A stretch of DNA of 64,000 bases, taken from the NCBI GenBank assembly GCA_050694055.1, contig JBOGWX010000161.1, forward strand, positions 51,561 to 115,560. The letters run 5' to 3'. The notes under the pieces were generated by a model that saw only the letters and a list, made by a program, of their open reading frames with translations, searched no databases and was not told where the DNA came from. This document shows positions 6,935-14,025 of this stretch, in pieces. Each line of letters begins with the position of its first letter. Positions within the stretch are counted from its first letter, which is position 1. This stretch comes from WHSV01 sp050694055. Lineage in GTDB: Bacteria > Actinomycetota > CADDZG01 > WHSQ01. Made by a program: the position numbers and the translations under genes.

Positions 6935-7009
6935 AGGGCGGTAGCTCAGTCTGGTCAGAGCGCTGGTCTCCAAAACCAGTGGCCGGGGGTTCGAATCCCT
7001 CCCGCCCTG
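6935..7009 (+). tRNA. trnW: tRNA-Trp (anticodon CCA)
   Basis: The cloverleaf folds completely. The acceptor stem is AGGGCGG (6935-6941) with CCGCCCT (7002-7008), and the discriminator is G7009. The anticodon stem is CTGGT/ACCAG around loop CTCCAAA with CCA at 6970-6972, and the T arm carries GGTTCGAATCC. The 3' CCA is not encoded. tRNA-Trp ahead of secE-nusG is a common arrangement. Confidence 0.97.
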
Positions 7010-7155
7010 CTGATTCTTTTCACTCTTGGACCCGTAGGTGTCGGATGACGCGCCCCTGAGGGTCCAGAAACGGCTCGGGCCGTAACGCCACCGTTCGCTC
7101 CTCGTTGAACACCTGTGAACACCGCGTCAGCCGTAGTTCTAGGAGGGAGACGACC

Positions 7156-7539
7156 ATGAAGAAGGCGTTCAGTCTGGTGCTTGTCGCCATCGTCGGAGTA
7201 GGCGTCCTGGCCGCCCCGGTGGCCGCGGGGGGCGATCGCGAGGTCGAAAGAAGAGGGAGCTGCAGTGGGGCCAGCGACTGGAAGTTCAAGGTCAAGAAGG
7301 ACGACGGGAAGCTCGAGGCCGAATACGAGGTCGACCAGAACGTCAACGGTCACAAGTGGAGAGTCACCTTGAGGCACGACGGGAAGCGTTATTTCAGGGG
7401 CAAGAGGGTGACCCAGCCGCCGAGCGGCTCGTTCGAGATCGAACGCAAGGTGCGAAACCACCTCGGCACCGACAAATTCAGGGGCCGAGCACGCAACCTC
7501 AAGACCGACGAGGTGTGCCGGGGCCGGGTTTCGTTCTAG
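7156..7539 (+). CDS. Small secreted protein of unknown function with two cysteines
   Basis: A 127-residue product with a clear Sec signal peptide (MKKAFSLVLVAIVGVGVLAAPVAA, likely cleaved after APVAA). The mature part has about 100 charged residues. It contains a pattern that I associate with a family of small exported actinobacterial proteins: GSCSGASDWKFKVKKDDG, EVDQNVNG, then RVTQPPSGSFEIERKV and a final EVCRGRVSF. Its two cysteines, one near each end, could form a disulfide. The ATG at 7156 has an excellent site, AGGAGGGAG (7141-7149); starting 51 bases earlier would hide the signal peptide. No function is known to me. Confidence 0.75.
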   Translation: MKKAFSLVLVAIVGVGVLAAPVAAGGDREVERRGSCSGASDWKFKVKKDDGKLEAEYEVDQNVNGHKWRVTLRHDGKRYFRGKRVTQPPSGSFEIERKVRNHLGTDKFRGRARNLKTDEVCRGRVSF

Positions 7540-7931
7540 GTCGTCGGGGCTCTTTCGCCGCCGGTGCTTGGCGGGAGGGAGCTCGAACGCCGAGGTCGTT
7601 CTCACGGTCTGCCGATTGCCCGGGCAGGGTTTCGACCTCATGGGACGCTCGAGACCCGTCAGGTCCTCCGGTACGTCGTGCCCATCGGGCACGGCGACCG
7701 GCGCGGCGGTCGTCACGTAGGAGTGCGTTATTCCGGTAACCCACGCCCAGAGCCACGGAGCAAACGCGAGAACCCGCAGGCTGCCCCACAGGACGCCGTG
7801 CTCGCCTCCCCAGTCTCGCCCGTGCTAGTCTTGGGATTCGCCTCACCCCCCCGTCACCGGACCCTTCTGCGGCGCGCTTCGGCGACAGCGAGGACGTGGA
7901 GCGACCGTCGAAGCTCGAGGAAAGGGCTGTC
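7540..7931 (+). other. Non-coding stretch between the secreted-protein gene and secE
   Basis: About 390 bases with no convincing gene. Open frames on both strands lack ribosome binding sites and recognisable protein features. A secE promoter is expected here, but I could not find a convincing -35/-10 pair. TAGTCT at 7826-7831 is the only candidate -10 I noted. Confidence 0.5.
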
Positions 7932-8216
7932 GTGAACAGGCAGTACAAGCGTGAGATGAAGAAGCAGGAGGGCAAGAAGCGGGCCCCCGCCCCTCGGCCC
8001 GCTGCCGCGCAGCAGAAGCGGCAGCGCACCAAGCCTCGCCAATTCGTCAAGGAAGTAATCGCCGAGCTGCAGAAGGTCAACTGGCCGACTCGCACCGAAA
8101 TCATGTCGTATTCGACCGTTGTGCTCGTTGCGGCAATGGTGATCGCCGTTCTTATCGCAGGCATGGATTTCGTCTTCACGAAGGCCGTGCTTGCGCTGTT
8201 TGGAGTTGACATCTGA
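7932..8216 (+). CDS. secE: Preprotein translocase subunit SecE
   Basis: A 94-residue subunit of the SecYEG channel. A basic cytoplasmic N-terminus (NRQYKREMKKQEGKKR and more) leads to the SecE signature FVKEVIAELQKVNWPTRTEIMSY and a single membrane helix (STVVLVAAMVIAVLIAGM). I chose GTG 7932 because GAGGAAAGG (7918-7926) precedes it at good spacing; an upstream GTG at 7896 would add 12 residues. The TGA overlaps the ATG of nusG (TGATG, 8214-8218), so the two are translationally coupled. Confidence 0.92.
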   Translation: MNRQYKREMKKQEGKKRAPAPRPAAAQQKRQRTKPRQFVKEVIAELQKVNWPTRTEIMSYSTVVLVAAMVIAVLIAGMDFVFTKAVLALFGVDI

Positions 8217-9022
8217 TGCAGGAAATCCACACCGAGAACCAGAAGCTCGAGGCCGACCAGCAGGCCGCCGAAGAGGCCCCGGAGGAAACCGAGGACCGCG
8301 CGGACGCCGCCGCTCCGGTCGAGCAGGTTGCCGCGAGCGACGATCCCGTCCCCACCGAGACCGAAGCCGCCGAGCCGGACACAGCGGCAGCGCCGGCCGA
8401 GGAGTCCGGGGCGGCCGCCACCGACGACTCCGCCGAAGCCGCCGAGGACGAGATCGACGACTACGAGACCACCTTCGTTCCTCCGACCGAGCGCCCCGGC
8501 GACTGGCTCGTCATACACACCTACGCCGGATACGAGAACCGGGTGAAGACCAACCTGATGTCCCGCATCCAGTCGATGAACGTCGATGACAAGATCTTCG
8601 AGGTCGTCATCCCCATGGAGGACGTCATGGAGATCAAGCAGGGGCGCAAGCAGGTCGTCCAGAAGAAGGTATTTCCCGGTTACCTCCTCGTCCGCATGTA
8701 CCTCGACGACGACTCCTGGTACGTCGTCCGGAACACGCCCGGCGTGACCGGATTCGTCGGCTCGGGCGCGAAGCCGACGCCTCTGTCGGATCGCGAGATC
8801 GACAAGATTCTCCAGGTCAAGCCCGAGGACAAGAAGAAGCTCAAGCCCCGGCTCGAGTTCGAAGAGCAGGAGAGCGTGCGGGTCATCTCCGGACCGTTCG
8901 CCAACTTCACCGGGACCATCAGCGAGATCAACGTCGACCAGTCGAAGCTCAAGGTTCTGGTCAATATCTTCGGCCGTGAGACTCCGGTCGAGCTGGGCTT
9001 CGACCAGGTCGCCAAGCTCTAA
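8216..9022 (+). CDS. nusG: Transcription termination/antitermination factor NusG with a long acidic N-terminal extension
   Basis: A 268-residue protein in which only the last ~175 residues are standard NusG. The NGN domain starts near residue 95 (GDWLVIHTYAGYENRVKTNL), includes KVFPGYLLVRM and NTPGVTGFVG, and ends with a KOW domain (VISGPFANFTGTISEIN, to the C-terminus). Residues 1-93 are a low-complexity Ala/Glu/Asp/Pro tail, likely disordered. NusG binds RNA polymerase to modulate pausing, Rho termination and coupling to the ribosome. Extended acidic N-termini occur in other actinobacterial NusG proteins, though their role is unclear. The gene is followed by rplK after 17 bases. Confidence 0.95.
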   Translation: MQEIHTENQKLEADQQAAEEAPEETEDRADAAAPVEQVAASDDPVPTETEAAEPDTAAAPAEESGAAATDDSAEAAEDEIDDYETTFVPPTERPGDWLVIHTYAGYENRVKTNLMSRIQSMNVDDKIFEVVIPMEDVMEIKQGRKQVVQKKVFPGYLLVRMYLDDDSWYVVRNTPGVTGFVGSGAKPTPLSDREIDKILQVKPEDKKKLKPRLEFEEQESVRVISGPFANFTGTISEINVDQSKLKVLVNIFGRETPVELGFDQVAKL

Positions 9023-9039
9023 GGATTCGAGGAGAGGAC

Positions 9040-9471
9040 ATGGCAGAACGTCGTAAGAAAGTGACGCAGTTGCTGAAGCTGCAGATTCCCGCGGGCCAGG
9101 CGACGCCCGCGCCCCCGGTGGGACCCGCCCTCGGTCAGGCCGGGATCAACATCATGGACTTCTGCAAGCAGTACAACGCCGAGACCCAGCAGCAGACGGG
9201 CACGATCGTGCCGGTCGAGATCACCGTGTACGAGGACCGCTCGTTCTCGTTCGTCACCAAGACGCCGCCCGCCGCCGTGCTGCTGCGTCAGAAGGCGGGC
9301 ATCGACAAGGGTTCGAGCGAGCCCAACCGGGCCAAAGTCGGCACCGTGACGCGGGATCAGGTAAGAGAGATCGCCGAGACGAAACTTCCCGACCTCAACG
9401 CTAACGACGTCGAGGCCGCCATGAAGATCGTCGAGGGCACCGCTCGCTCGATGGGCATCACCGTCCGATAG
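9040..9471 (+). CDS. rplK: 50S ribosomal protein L11
   Basis: A 143-residue protein of the GTPase-associated centre of the large subunit. The proline-rich N-terminal domain (APPVGPALGQAGINIMDFCKQYN) is the region that touches thiostrepton-type antibiotics and the stringent-factor pathway in characterised homologues. The C-terminal domain (MKIVEGTARSMGITVR) binds 23S rRNA. ATG 9040 follows GAGGAGAGG. It is followed by rplA after a 69-base spacer. Confidence 0.97.
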   Translation: MAERRKKVTQLLKLQIPAGQATPAPPVGPALGQAGINIMDFCKQYNAETQQQTGTIVPVEITVYEDRSFSFVTKTPPAAVLLRQKAGIDKGSSEPNRAKVGTVTRDQVREIAETKLPDLNANDVEAAMKIVEGTARSMGITVR

Positions 9472-9540
9472 ACACGCACTTCCAGCAAGTGGGAGAGGGA
9501 ACTCGGGTTCCTTCGCCGACCACGAGGAGGCAAGAGCAAC

Positions 9541-10269
9541 ATGCCGAAAACCGGCAAGCGTTTGAAGGAATCACTGAGCAAGATCGACCGCGACCAACTG
9601 CACTCAGCGGGTGCCGCGCTGAAGCTGCTGAAGTCCCTCCCCTCGGCCAAGTTCGACGAGACCGTCGAGCTGAACCTTCGACTGGGAGTCGACCCTCGTA
9701 AGGCCGACCAGATGGTTAGAGGCGCGGTGTCTCTTCCCAAGGGCACGGGCAAGAGCATTCGCGTCGCCGTCTTCGCCAAAGGAGAGCAGGCCAAGTCGGC
9801 CGAAGAGGCGGGCGCCGACGTGGTCGGTGACGACGATCTAGCCGAACGTATCCAGGGCGGCTGGCTCGACTTCGACGCCGCGGTCGCGACCCCCGACATG
9901 ATGCCCGTCGTGGGCAAGCTGGGACGAGTTCTCGGCCCCCGCGGCCTGATGCCGAACCCCAAGTCCGGAACCGTGACGCCGGACGTCGCGAAGGCCGTCG
10001 GTGATCTCAAGGGTGGTCTCGTCGAGTACCGCACCGATCGCCACGGCAATCTGCACCTCGTCATCGGGAAGAAGAGCTTCGAAGAGGGTGATCTCGCAGT
10101 GAATTACGCCACGGTGATGGACGAGCTCGTCCGCGCAAAACCGCCCGCCGCCAAGGGCCGGTACCTGAAGAGCATCACGGTATCGACGACCATGGGTCCC
10201 GGCGTGCGCATAGATCCGACTCGCTACAAGGACCTCGAGGAGAAGCACCTGGAGGAAGTCGAGGGGTAG
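9541..10269 (+). CDS. rplA: 50S ribosomal protein L1
   Basis: A 242-residue L1-stalk protein of usual length. It contains the L1 signature around VVGKLGRVLGPRGLMPNPKSG and a preceding GTGKSIRVAVFAKGEQA segment. In other bacteria L1 also represses its own L11-L1 mRNA; the 69-base rplK-rplA spacer shows no obvious L1-site mimic by eye. ATG 9541 is preceded by GAGGAGGCAAG. The usual downstream partner rplJ is displaced by a 2.3-kb inserted block. Confidence 0.96.
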   Translation: MPKTGKRLKESLSKIDRDQLHSAGAALKLLKSLPSAKFDETVELNLRLGVDPRKADQMVRGAVSLPKGTGKSIRVAVFAKGEQAKSAEEAGADVVGDDDLAERIQGGWLDFDAAVATPDMMPVVGKLGRVLGPRGLMPNPKSGTVTPDVAKAVGDLKGGLVEYRTDRHGNLHLVIGKKSFEEGDLAVNYATVMDELVRAKPPAAKGRYLKSITVSTTMGPGVRIDPTRYKDLEEKHLEEVEG

Positions 10270-10329
10270 CCGGCGATCCTCTCTCGAATCGCGCGCGGCA
10301 CGACCGTCGCACGATGGGGAGAGCATGCA

Positions 10330-10677
10330 ATGGAAGCGACAGACGATAGTTGGCAATCTCTCGAGGCCGAGCGCATGCTCGGTCTCATTGCTGATCGCGA
10401 TCGCCTACGCGTGTTCAGCGCGCTGGCGCTCGGCGCGTCATCGACGACGGATATTCGCGCGCTGACGGCTCTCGATGCGCGCACGATCGAAAAAGCACTG
10501 GCTCGCCTGGTGGCCGGCGAACTCGTGGTGAGAGAGCCGAACGGAGTCGTGAGGATTCTGACGGAAGAGCTGATGACGGTGGCGCGCAGCATCGGCGAGA
10601 AGCGCAGGGCGGAGGATCCCAACGGCGACGTCCCAGGCGCCATGGTCCTTGCCCGGTTCCTGCGAGCGGACGGCTGA
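10330..10677 (+). CDS. Small winged-helix DNA-binding protein (ArsR-like)
   Basis: A 115-residue protein. The segment AERMLGLIADRDRLRVFSALALG, then STTDIRALTALDARTIEKALARLVAGELVVREPNG, looks like an ArsR-type winged helix with a recognition helix near DARTIEKAL and a wing near VREPNGVVRI. Its stop overlaps the ATG of a DUF2087 protein (TGATG, 10675-10679). As I recall, these two domains often form one polypeptide; here they are separate and coupled, so the proteins probably work as a complex. Target genes are unknown; self-regulation is plausible. It lies inside the ribosomal protein cluster, between rplA and rplJ. Confidence 0.7.
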   Translation: MEATDDSWQSLEAERMLGLIADRDRLRVFSALALGASSTTDIRALTALDARTIEKALARLVAGELVVREPNGVVRILTEELMTVARSIGEKRRAEDPNGDVPGAMVLARFLRADG

Positions 10678-10895
10678 TGTCGATTCCGGTGCAGCATTCG
10701 AAGCGGGCGATAGTGCTCGACCACCTCGCGCAGGACTTCGAGCCGGGCAAGCGCTATCCAGAAAAGGAGGTCAATTCGATCCTCGGTCGTTACCACGACG
10801 ATGTTGCGGCTCTGCGGCGCTATCTGGTGGACGAGGGCTTCATGGAGCGCGAGGCGGGCGTCTACTGGCGCGCCGGCGGCAGCTTCGAGATCTGA
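10677..10895 (+). CDS. DUF2087-family protein
   Basis: A 72-residue protein covering a whole DUF2087 domain and nothing else. The pattern is KRAIVLDHLAQDFEPGKRYPEKEVNSIL, then a HDDVAALRRYLVDEGFMERE turn and an aromatic YWRAGG end. The domain is usually attached to a transcription-regulator helix-turn-helix and its biochemical role is undefined. The start ATG overlaps the stop of the winged-helix gene, which strongly suggests joint function. The next gene (PAC2) begins 16 bases on. Confidence 0.82.
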   Translation: MSIPVQHSKRAIVLDHLAQDFEPGKRYPEKEVNSILGRYHDDVAALRRYLVDEGFMEREAGVYWRAGGSFEI

Positions 10896-10911
10896 CCGAT
10901 AGGGTCGCACC

Positions 10912-11784
10912 ATGCAGCTCTACACCGTGCTTCGACCGGTAGAGGCGGAGCGACCCGTGATGATCTCCGCCCTCATGGGTTGGGTGGATGCCGCCTCGGT
11001 CGCGACCGATGCCGCCAAGCACATCGCCGCAACCGGGCCGGTCGTTGCCTATTTCGAGCCGGACGAGCTCTTCGATTACCGCTCCAACCGGCCGATCCTC
11101 GATATCGTCGACGGCGCGATGGCGAACGTGACCTGGCCCGAGATCTCGGTCAGGGAGTCGACTCTGGGGAGCCGTGGCGTTCTGGTGATGACGGGTACCG
11201 AGCCCGACATGCGCTGGCGAGCGTTCTCGTCGTCCGTGGTTCAACTTGCACAGGAGCTGAACGTCGGCCTTCACGTGACACTCGGCTCCGTGCCTGCGGC
11301 GGTGCCTCACACGAAACCCACTGCGATGCTGACCACGGCGTCGCGCGAGGGCCTGCTGGCGGACGTCGATCAGCCGCCGCCGACCATGCGGGTGCCGAGT
11401 GCCGCGATCAGCATCGTGGACCGTGCGCTCGGGCAGGCCGGCATCGACACCGTGGGCTTCTTCGCTCAGGTGCCGCATTATGTCGCCGGCCCCTACCACG
11501 ACGCCGTTTTGGTCTTGGTGGGACGCGTGGCATCGCAACTGGGGGCCGAGGTCTCGCTCGACGAGCTCCGCCGGCAGGCCCTTACCGAGCGCGCCCAGCT
11601 CGACGCGATCGTCGAGGGTCGCCCCGATGCCAAGGAGTACGTAGAGCGGCTCGAGGCGCTAGCGGAGGAGGAGCGCATTCCCTCGGGCGACGAGCTCGCC
11701 GACGAGTTCCAGCGCTACTTCAGCCAGCAGGATCCCGGCGGCGGCTTTCCCGGCGGCGGCAGTTCGGGCCCCTTCGACAACTAG
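10912..11784 (+). CDS. PAC2-family protein (proteasome-assembly-chaperone-like)
   Basis: A 290-residue protein of the PAC2 family, named after a eukaryotic proteasome assembly chaperone and common in Actinobacteria. Visible features are the start (LYTVLRPVEAERPVMISALMGWVDAA), PVVAYFEPDELFDYRSNRP, the core GVLVMTGTEPDMRWRAF and the later GFFAQVPHYVAGPYHDA. The C-terminus is a helical, acidic region and a Gly-rich tail (GGGFPGGGSSG). The role in bacteria is not established, and no proteasome gene is present here. Spacing suggests it shares a transcript with the two preceding genes. Confidence 0.85.
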   Translation: MQLYTVLRPVEAERPVMISALMGWVDAASVATDAAKHIAATGPVVAYFEPDELFDYRSNRPILDIVDGAMANVTWPEISVRESTLGSRGVLVMTGTEPDMRWRAFSSSVVQLAQELNVGLHVTLGSVPAAVPHTKPTAMLTTASREGLLADVDQPPPTMRVPSAAISIVDRALGQAGIDTVGFFAQVPHYVAGPYHDAVLVLVGRVASQLGAEVSLDELRRQALTERAQLDAIVEGRPDAKEYVERLEALAEEERIPSGDELADEFQRYFSQQDPGGGFPGGGSSGPFDN

Positions 11785-11934
11785 CGACTACGCGAGATCC
11801 AGTCCCGATGATCGGTCGCAGATCGACGCGCCGGGGCACGATTTGACTATGGGTCCCGCCCACCGGTTGCGAGAGCGAAAAGGCGTTCCCGGGCCCCTTC
11901 CCGTCGGCTTCATGGGCCCGGTGATGGCCAACCA

Positions 11935-12540
11935 TTATCCAGAGCCGGGGTTCCAGCGTTCTCGGTGGACGATTTGCTCGGCCGGCCGACGGCCTCGTTT
12001 GGCCGAGCCGGTCGTGGCGGTCGAGGCGGCGTGACCGATCGTGATGATTCCGACCGGTGACACGTCGGTGGGGATGGCGAGTAAGCGCCTCAGACCCTCG
12101 AGCCTGTGGGAGCCGAAGAAGCCGGCGCTGAGTCCTTCGTCCACGGCGGCCAGGAGAAGCAGCATCATGGTTGCACCCGCGTCGACCCACCAGTAGGGGA
12201 CGGACCACTCCATCTCGGTCCCGTCCTCGGTGAGCTTGTCCGCCTCCTGATAGCGCTCGTGGTAATCGTCCTCACGGACGCATACCACGACGTGGATCGG
12301 GGCGGTCGACATCCACGGAGGCATCCCCTGCGCGACGTAATGAGGCTCGTTTCCCAACTCGGCGATGGCTCGACGCGTCTTCGCTTCGGTGACGACGACG
12401 AGGTACTGACCCTGGGTGTGGCCGGCACTGGGAGCCCGACGAGCGGCATGCACGATGCGCTCGAGGGCCTCCGGCGCGACGGGGTCGTCCCGGTAGTTGC
12501 GGATCATCTTGCGCCGGCGCACGACCTCGGCGAACTCCAT
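11935..12540 (-). CDS. Nitroreductase-family FMN oxidoreductase
   Basis: A 201-residue FMN-binding protein. The N-terminus RRRKMIRNYRDDPVAPEALERIV and RRAPSAGHTQGQYLVVV form the FMN phosphate and ring contacts of the nitroreductase fold. DEGLSAGFFGSHRLEGLRRLLAIP and VGIITIGH are the later conserved blocks. The substrate is unknown. ATG 12540 has GAGGAGGGA directly upstream on the minus strand; a TTG 15 bases further out would lie inside that site. It is the only minus-strand gene between rplA and rplJ, and its start lies close to the L10 leader transcribed the other way. Confidence 0.85.
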   Translation of the reverse strand: MEFAEVVRRRKMIRNYRDDPVAPEALERIVHAARRAPSAGHTQGQYLVVVTEAKTRRAIAELGNEPHYVAQGMPPWMSTAPIHVVVCVREDDYHERYQEADKLTEDGTEMEWSVPYWWVDAGATMMLLLLAAVDEGLSAGFFGSHRLEGLRRLLAIPTDVSPVGIITIGHAASTATTGSAKRGRRPAEQIVHRERWNPGSG

Positions 12541-12574
12541 GGTGTCCCTCCTCAATAGACGATGAGTTATCCTC

Positions 12575-12710
12575 TTACGCTGAAGCAGCCCCAGACCGCA
12601 GGCGGGTTCGCCCTTAATGCTCCGAGCCTGCGCAGGCGAACGAAGGCGGATCTCAGGATCCGTGAACGCACTTTCTCGTGCGCGGTCGCCGTCTGGCGAC
12701 CGCTTTTTTT
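12575..12710 (+). ncRNA. Ribosomal protein L10 leader with transcription attenuator
   Basis: The 5' UTR of rplJ carries features of the L10-leader motif: CCCAGACCGCAGGCGGGTTCG, TTAATG and the complementary CCTGCGCAGGCGAACG, which can pair. The leader ends in an intrinsic terminator (12682-12710). In characterised cases the L10-L7/L12 complex binds the kink-turn of this leader and represses the operon. The placement directly ahead of rplJ fits. Confidence 0.7.
12682..12710 (+). terminator. Intrinsic terminator/attenuator in the rplJ leader
   Basis: GCGGTCGCC (12682-12690), loop GTCT, GGCGACCGC (12695-12703) and seven T (12704-12710). A perfect 9-bp stem followed by a U-tract, 28 bases before the rplJ start, so readthrough must be regulated. 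Confidence 0.85.
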
Positions 12711-12738
12711 GTCGGAGGATCTAGAGGGAGAGGCGCCT

Positions 12739-13314
12739 ATGGCCAGACCGGAGAAGGCGGCTGCGGTCAAAGACATCTCGGACAAGTTCAGTAGCAGCGA
12801 GGCTGCCCTGCTGACCGAGTACCGAGGCCTGAGCGTCGGCGAGATGGCCGAGGTTCGAAACGCCCTGCGAGAGGCGGATCCCGACGCCGAGTACCGGGTG
12901 TCGAAGAACAGCCTCGCCCGGATTGCCGTGAAGGACATCGGTTTGGACGAGCTTGCCGAGTTCCTCGTGGGGCCGACCGCCATCGCTTACGTCAGGGGCG
13001 ACGCGGCCGCGGCCGCCAAGGCGCTCGACGAGGCGGCCAAGAGATGGCCCGTCCTGCAGGTCAAGGGCGGCATCCTGGCCGGCAAGATCATTTCCGCCCA
13101 GCAGGCGAGCGATCTTGCGAAGCTCGAGCCGCGCGCGACCCAGCTGGCCAAGATCGCCATGATGATGAACCAGCCGGCGACGCTGGCGGTCGGTGCCCTC
13201 GCGGCGCTGCTGCGGGACCTCGGCTCGATGCTGGCCCAGGTCGCCACCCAGAAAGAGTCCGGCGAAGCAGACGAGTCCCCCGAAGTTGCCGCTTCCGGAG
13301 GCGCAGAAAACTAG
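12739..13314 (+). CDS. rplJ: 50S ribosomal protein L10
   Basis: A 191-residue stalk-base protein. It begins ARPEKAAAVKDISDKFSSSEAALLTEYRGL, has the conserved YRVSKNSLARIA segment, and ends with an L7/L12-binding helix and an acidic tail (SGEADESPEV). ATG 12739 has GAGGGAGAGG upstream. An open frame running in from 12562 is only the translated leader RNA and attenuator. Likely autoregulated through that leader. rplL follows after 22 bases. Confidence 0.95.
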   Translation: MARPEKAAAVKDISDKFSSSEAALLTEYRGLSVGEMAEVRNALREADPDAEYRVSKNSLARIAVKDIGLDELAEFLVGPTAIAYVRGDAAAAAKALDEAAKRWPVLQVKGGILAGKIISAQQASDLAKLEPRATQLAKIAMMMNQPATLAVGALAALLRDLGSMLAQVATQKESGEADESPEVAASGGAEN

Positions 13315-13336
13315 CACCCACGAGGAGGAGTGATCC

Positions 13337-13729
13337 ATGGCCAGCAAGACGCTTAGCCACGACGAGGTACTGGATGCGATTGCCAACTGGACGGTGCTCG
13401 AGCTGAGCGAGTTCGTGAAGGCGTTCGAGGAGAAGTTCGGCGTGAGCGCAGCCGCCCCGGTCGCAGTTGCCGCCGGCCCCGGCGGTGGTGGAGGCGAGGC
13501 AGCCGTCGAAGAGGAGAAGACCGAGTTCGACGTCGTGCTCAACGCCGCCGGTGACAAGAAGATCCAGGTCATCAAGGAGGTGCGCAGCCTCACCAGCCTC
13601 GGCCTCAAGGAGGCCAAGGACCTGGTCGACAACGCGCCCAAGCCCGTGCTCGAGAAGGTCAACAAGGAGCAGGCGGACGAGGCCAGGGAGAAGCTCGAGG
13701 CCGCCGGCGCCACGGTCGAGCTCAAGTAG
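13337..13729 (+). CDS. rplL: 50S ribosomal protein L7/L12
   Basis: A 130-residue stalk protein with an N-terminal dimerisation helix (LDAIANWTVLELSEFVKAFEEKFGV), an Ala/Gly hinge (AAPVAVAAGPGGGGGEAAV) and the factor-binding C-terminal domain with KIQVIKEVRSLTSLGLKEAKDLVDNAPKPV split across its middle. The length and sequence are standard. ATG 13337 follows a GAGGAGG site (13322-13328). Two promoters lie in the 296 bases before rpoB, so L7/L12 and RNA polymerase can be uncoupled. Confidence 0.97.
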   Translation: MASKTLSHDEVLDAIANWTVLELSEFVKAFEEKFGVSAAAPVAVAAGPGGGGGEAAVEEEKTEFDVVLNAAGDKKIQVIKEVRSLTSLGLKEAKDLVDNAPKPVLEKVNKEQADEAREKLEAAGATVELK

Positions 13730-13764
13730 GGCCCGCGGCGGGAATAGGACGCCCGCGAAAAGTG

Positions 13765-13794
13765 TTGACCCGGAGGCAGGACCGGGATTATGGT
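13765..13794 (+). promoter_or_regulatory. Candidate rpoB promoter P1
   Basis: TTGACC (13765-13770), an 18-base spacer and TATGGT (13789-13794), in the rplL-rpoB intergenic region. Confidence 0.55.
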
Positions 13795-13865
13795 GAATTC
13801 TGGCCCAATCTGAGGGGTACCTATACAGGCGCTGCCACGATCAGGCCAACTGAATAGCCACTCGA

Positions 13866-13895
13866 TTGACGCGGGTCTAGGCGTGCGCCTATACT
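13866..13895 (+). promoter_or_regulatory. Strong candidate rpoB promoter P2
   Basis: TTGACG (13866-13871), an 18-base spacer and TATACT (13890-13895), close to the primary-sigma consensus. The predicted start near 13902 leaves a leader of about 124 bases before TTG 14026. Confidence 0.7.
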
Positions 13896-14025
13896 CGCGT
13901 GCTGCTGTGTCCACCCCCTGTACGTCTCAGACGTTCTGTCGCGCGGCTAAGAACCGCCCAGTTCGATCCGTTCGGGGAGCAAGCTTCAGAACCGCCGTTT
14001 GAGCACCATCACAGAGGAGGCTCGC

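Noticed and set aside
7540..7895. Open frames on both strands between the secreted protein and secE
   Set aside because: Low-complexity Arg/Pro-rich translations without starts supported by ribosome binding sites and without recognisable domains.
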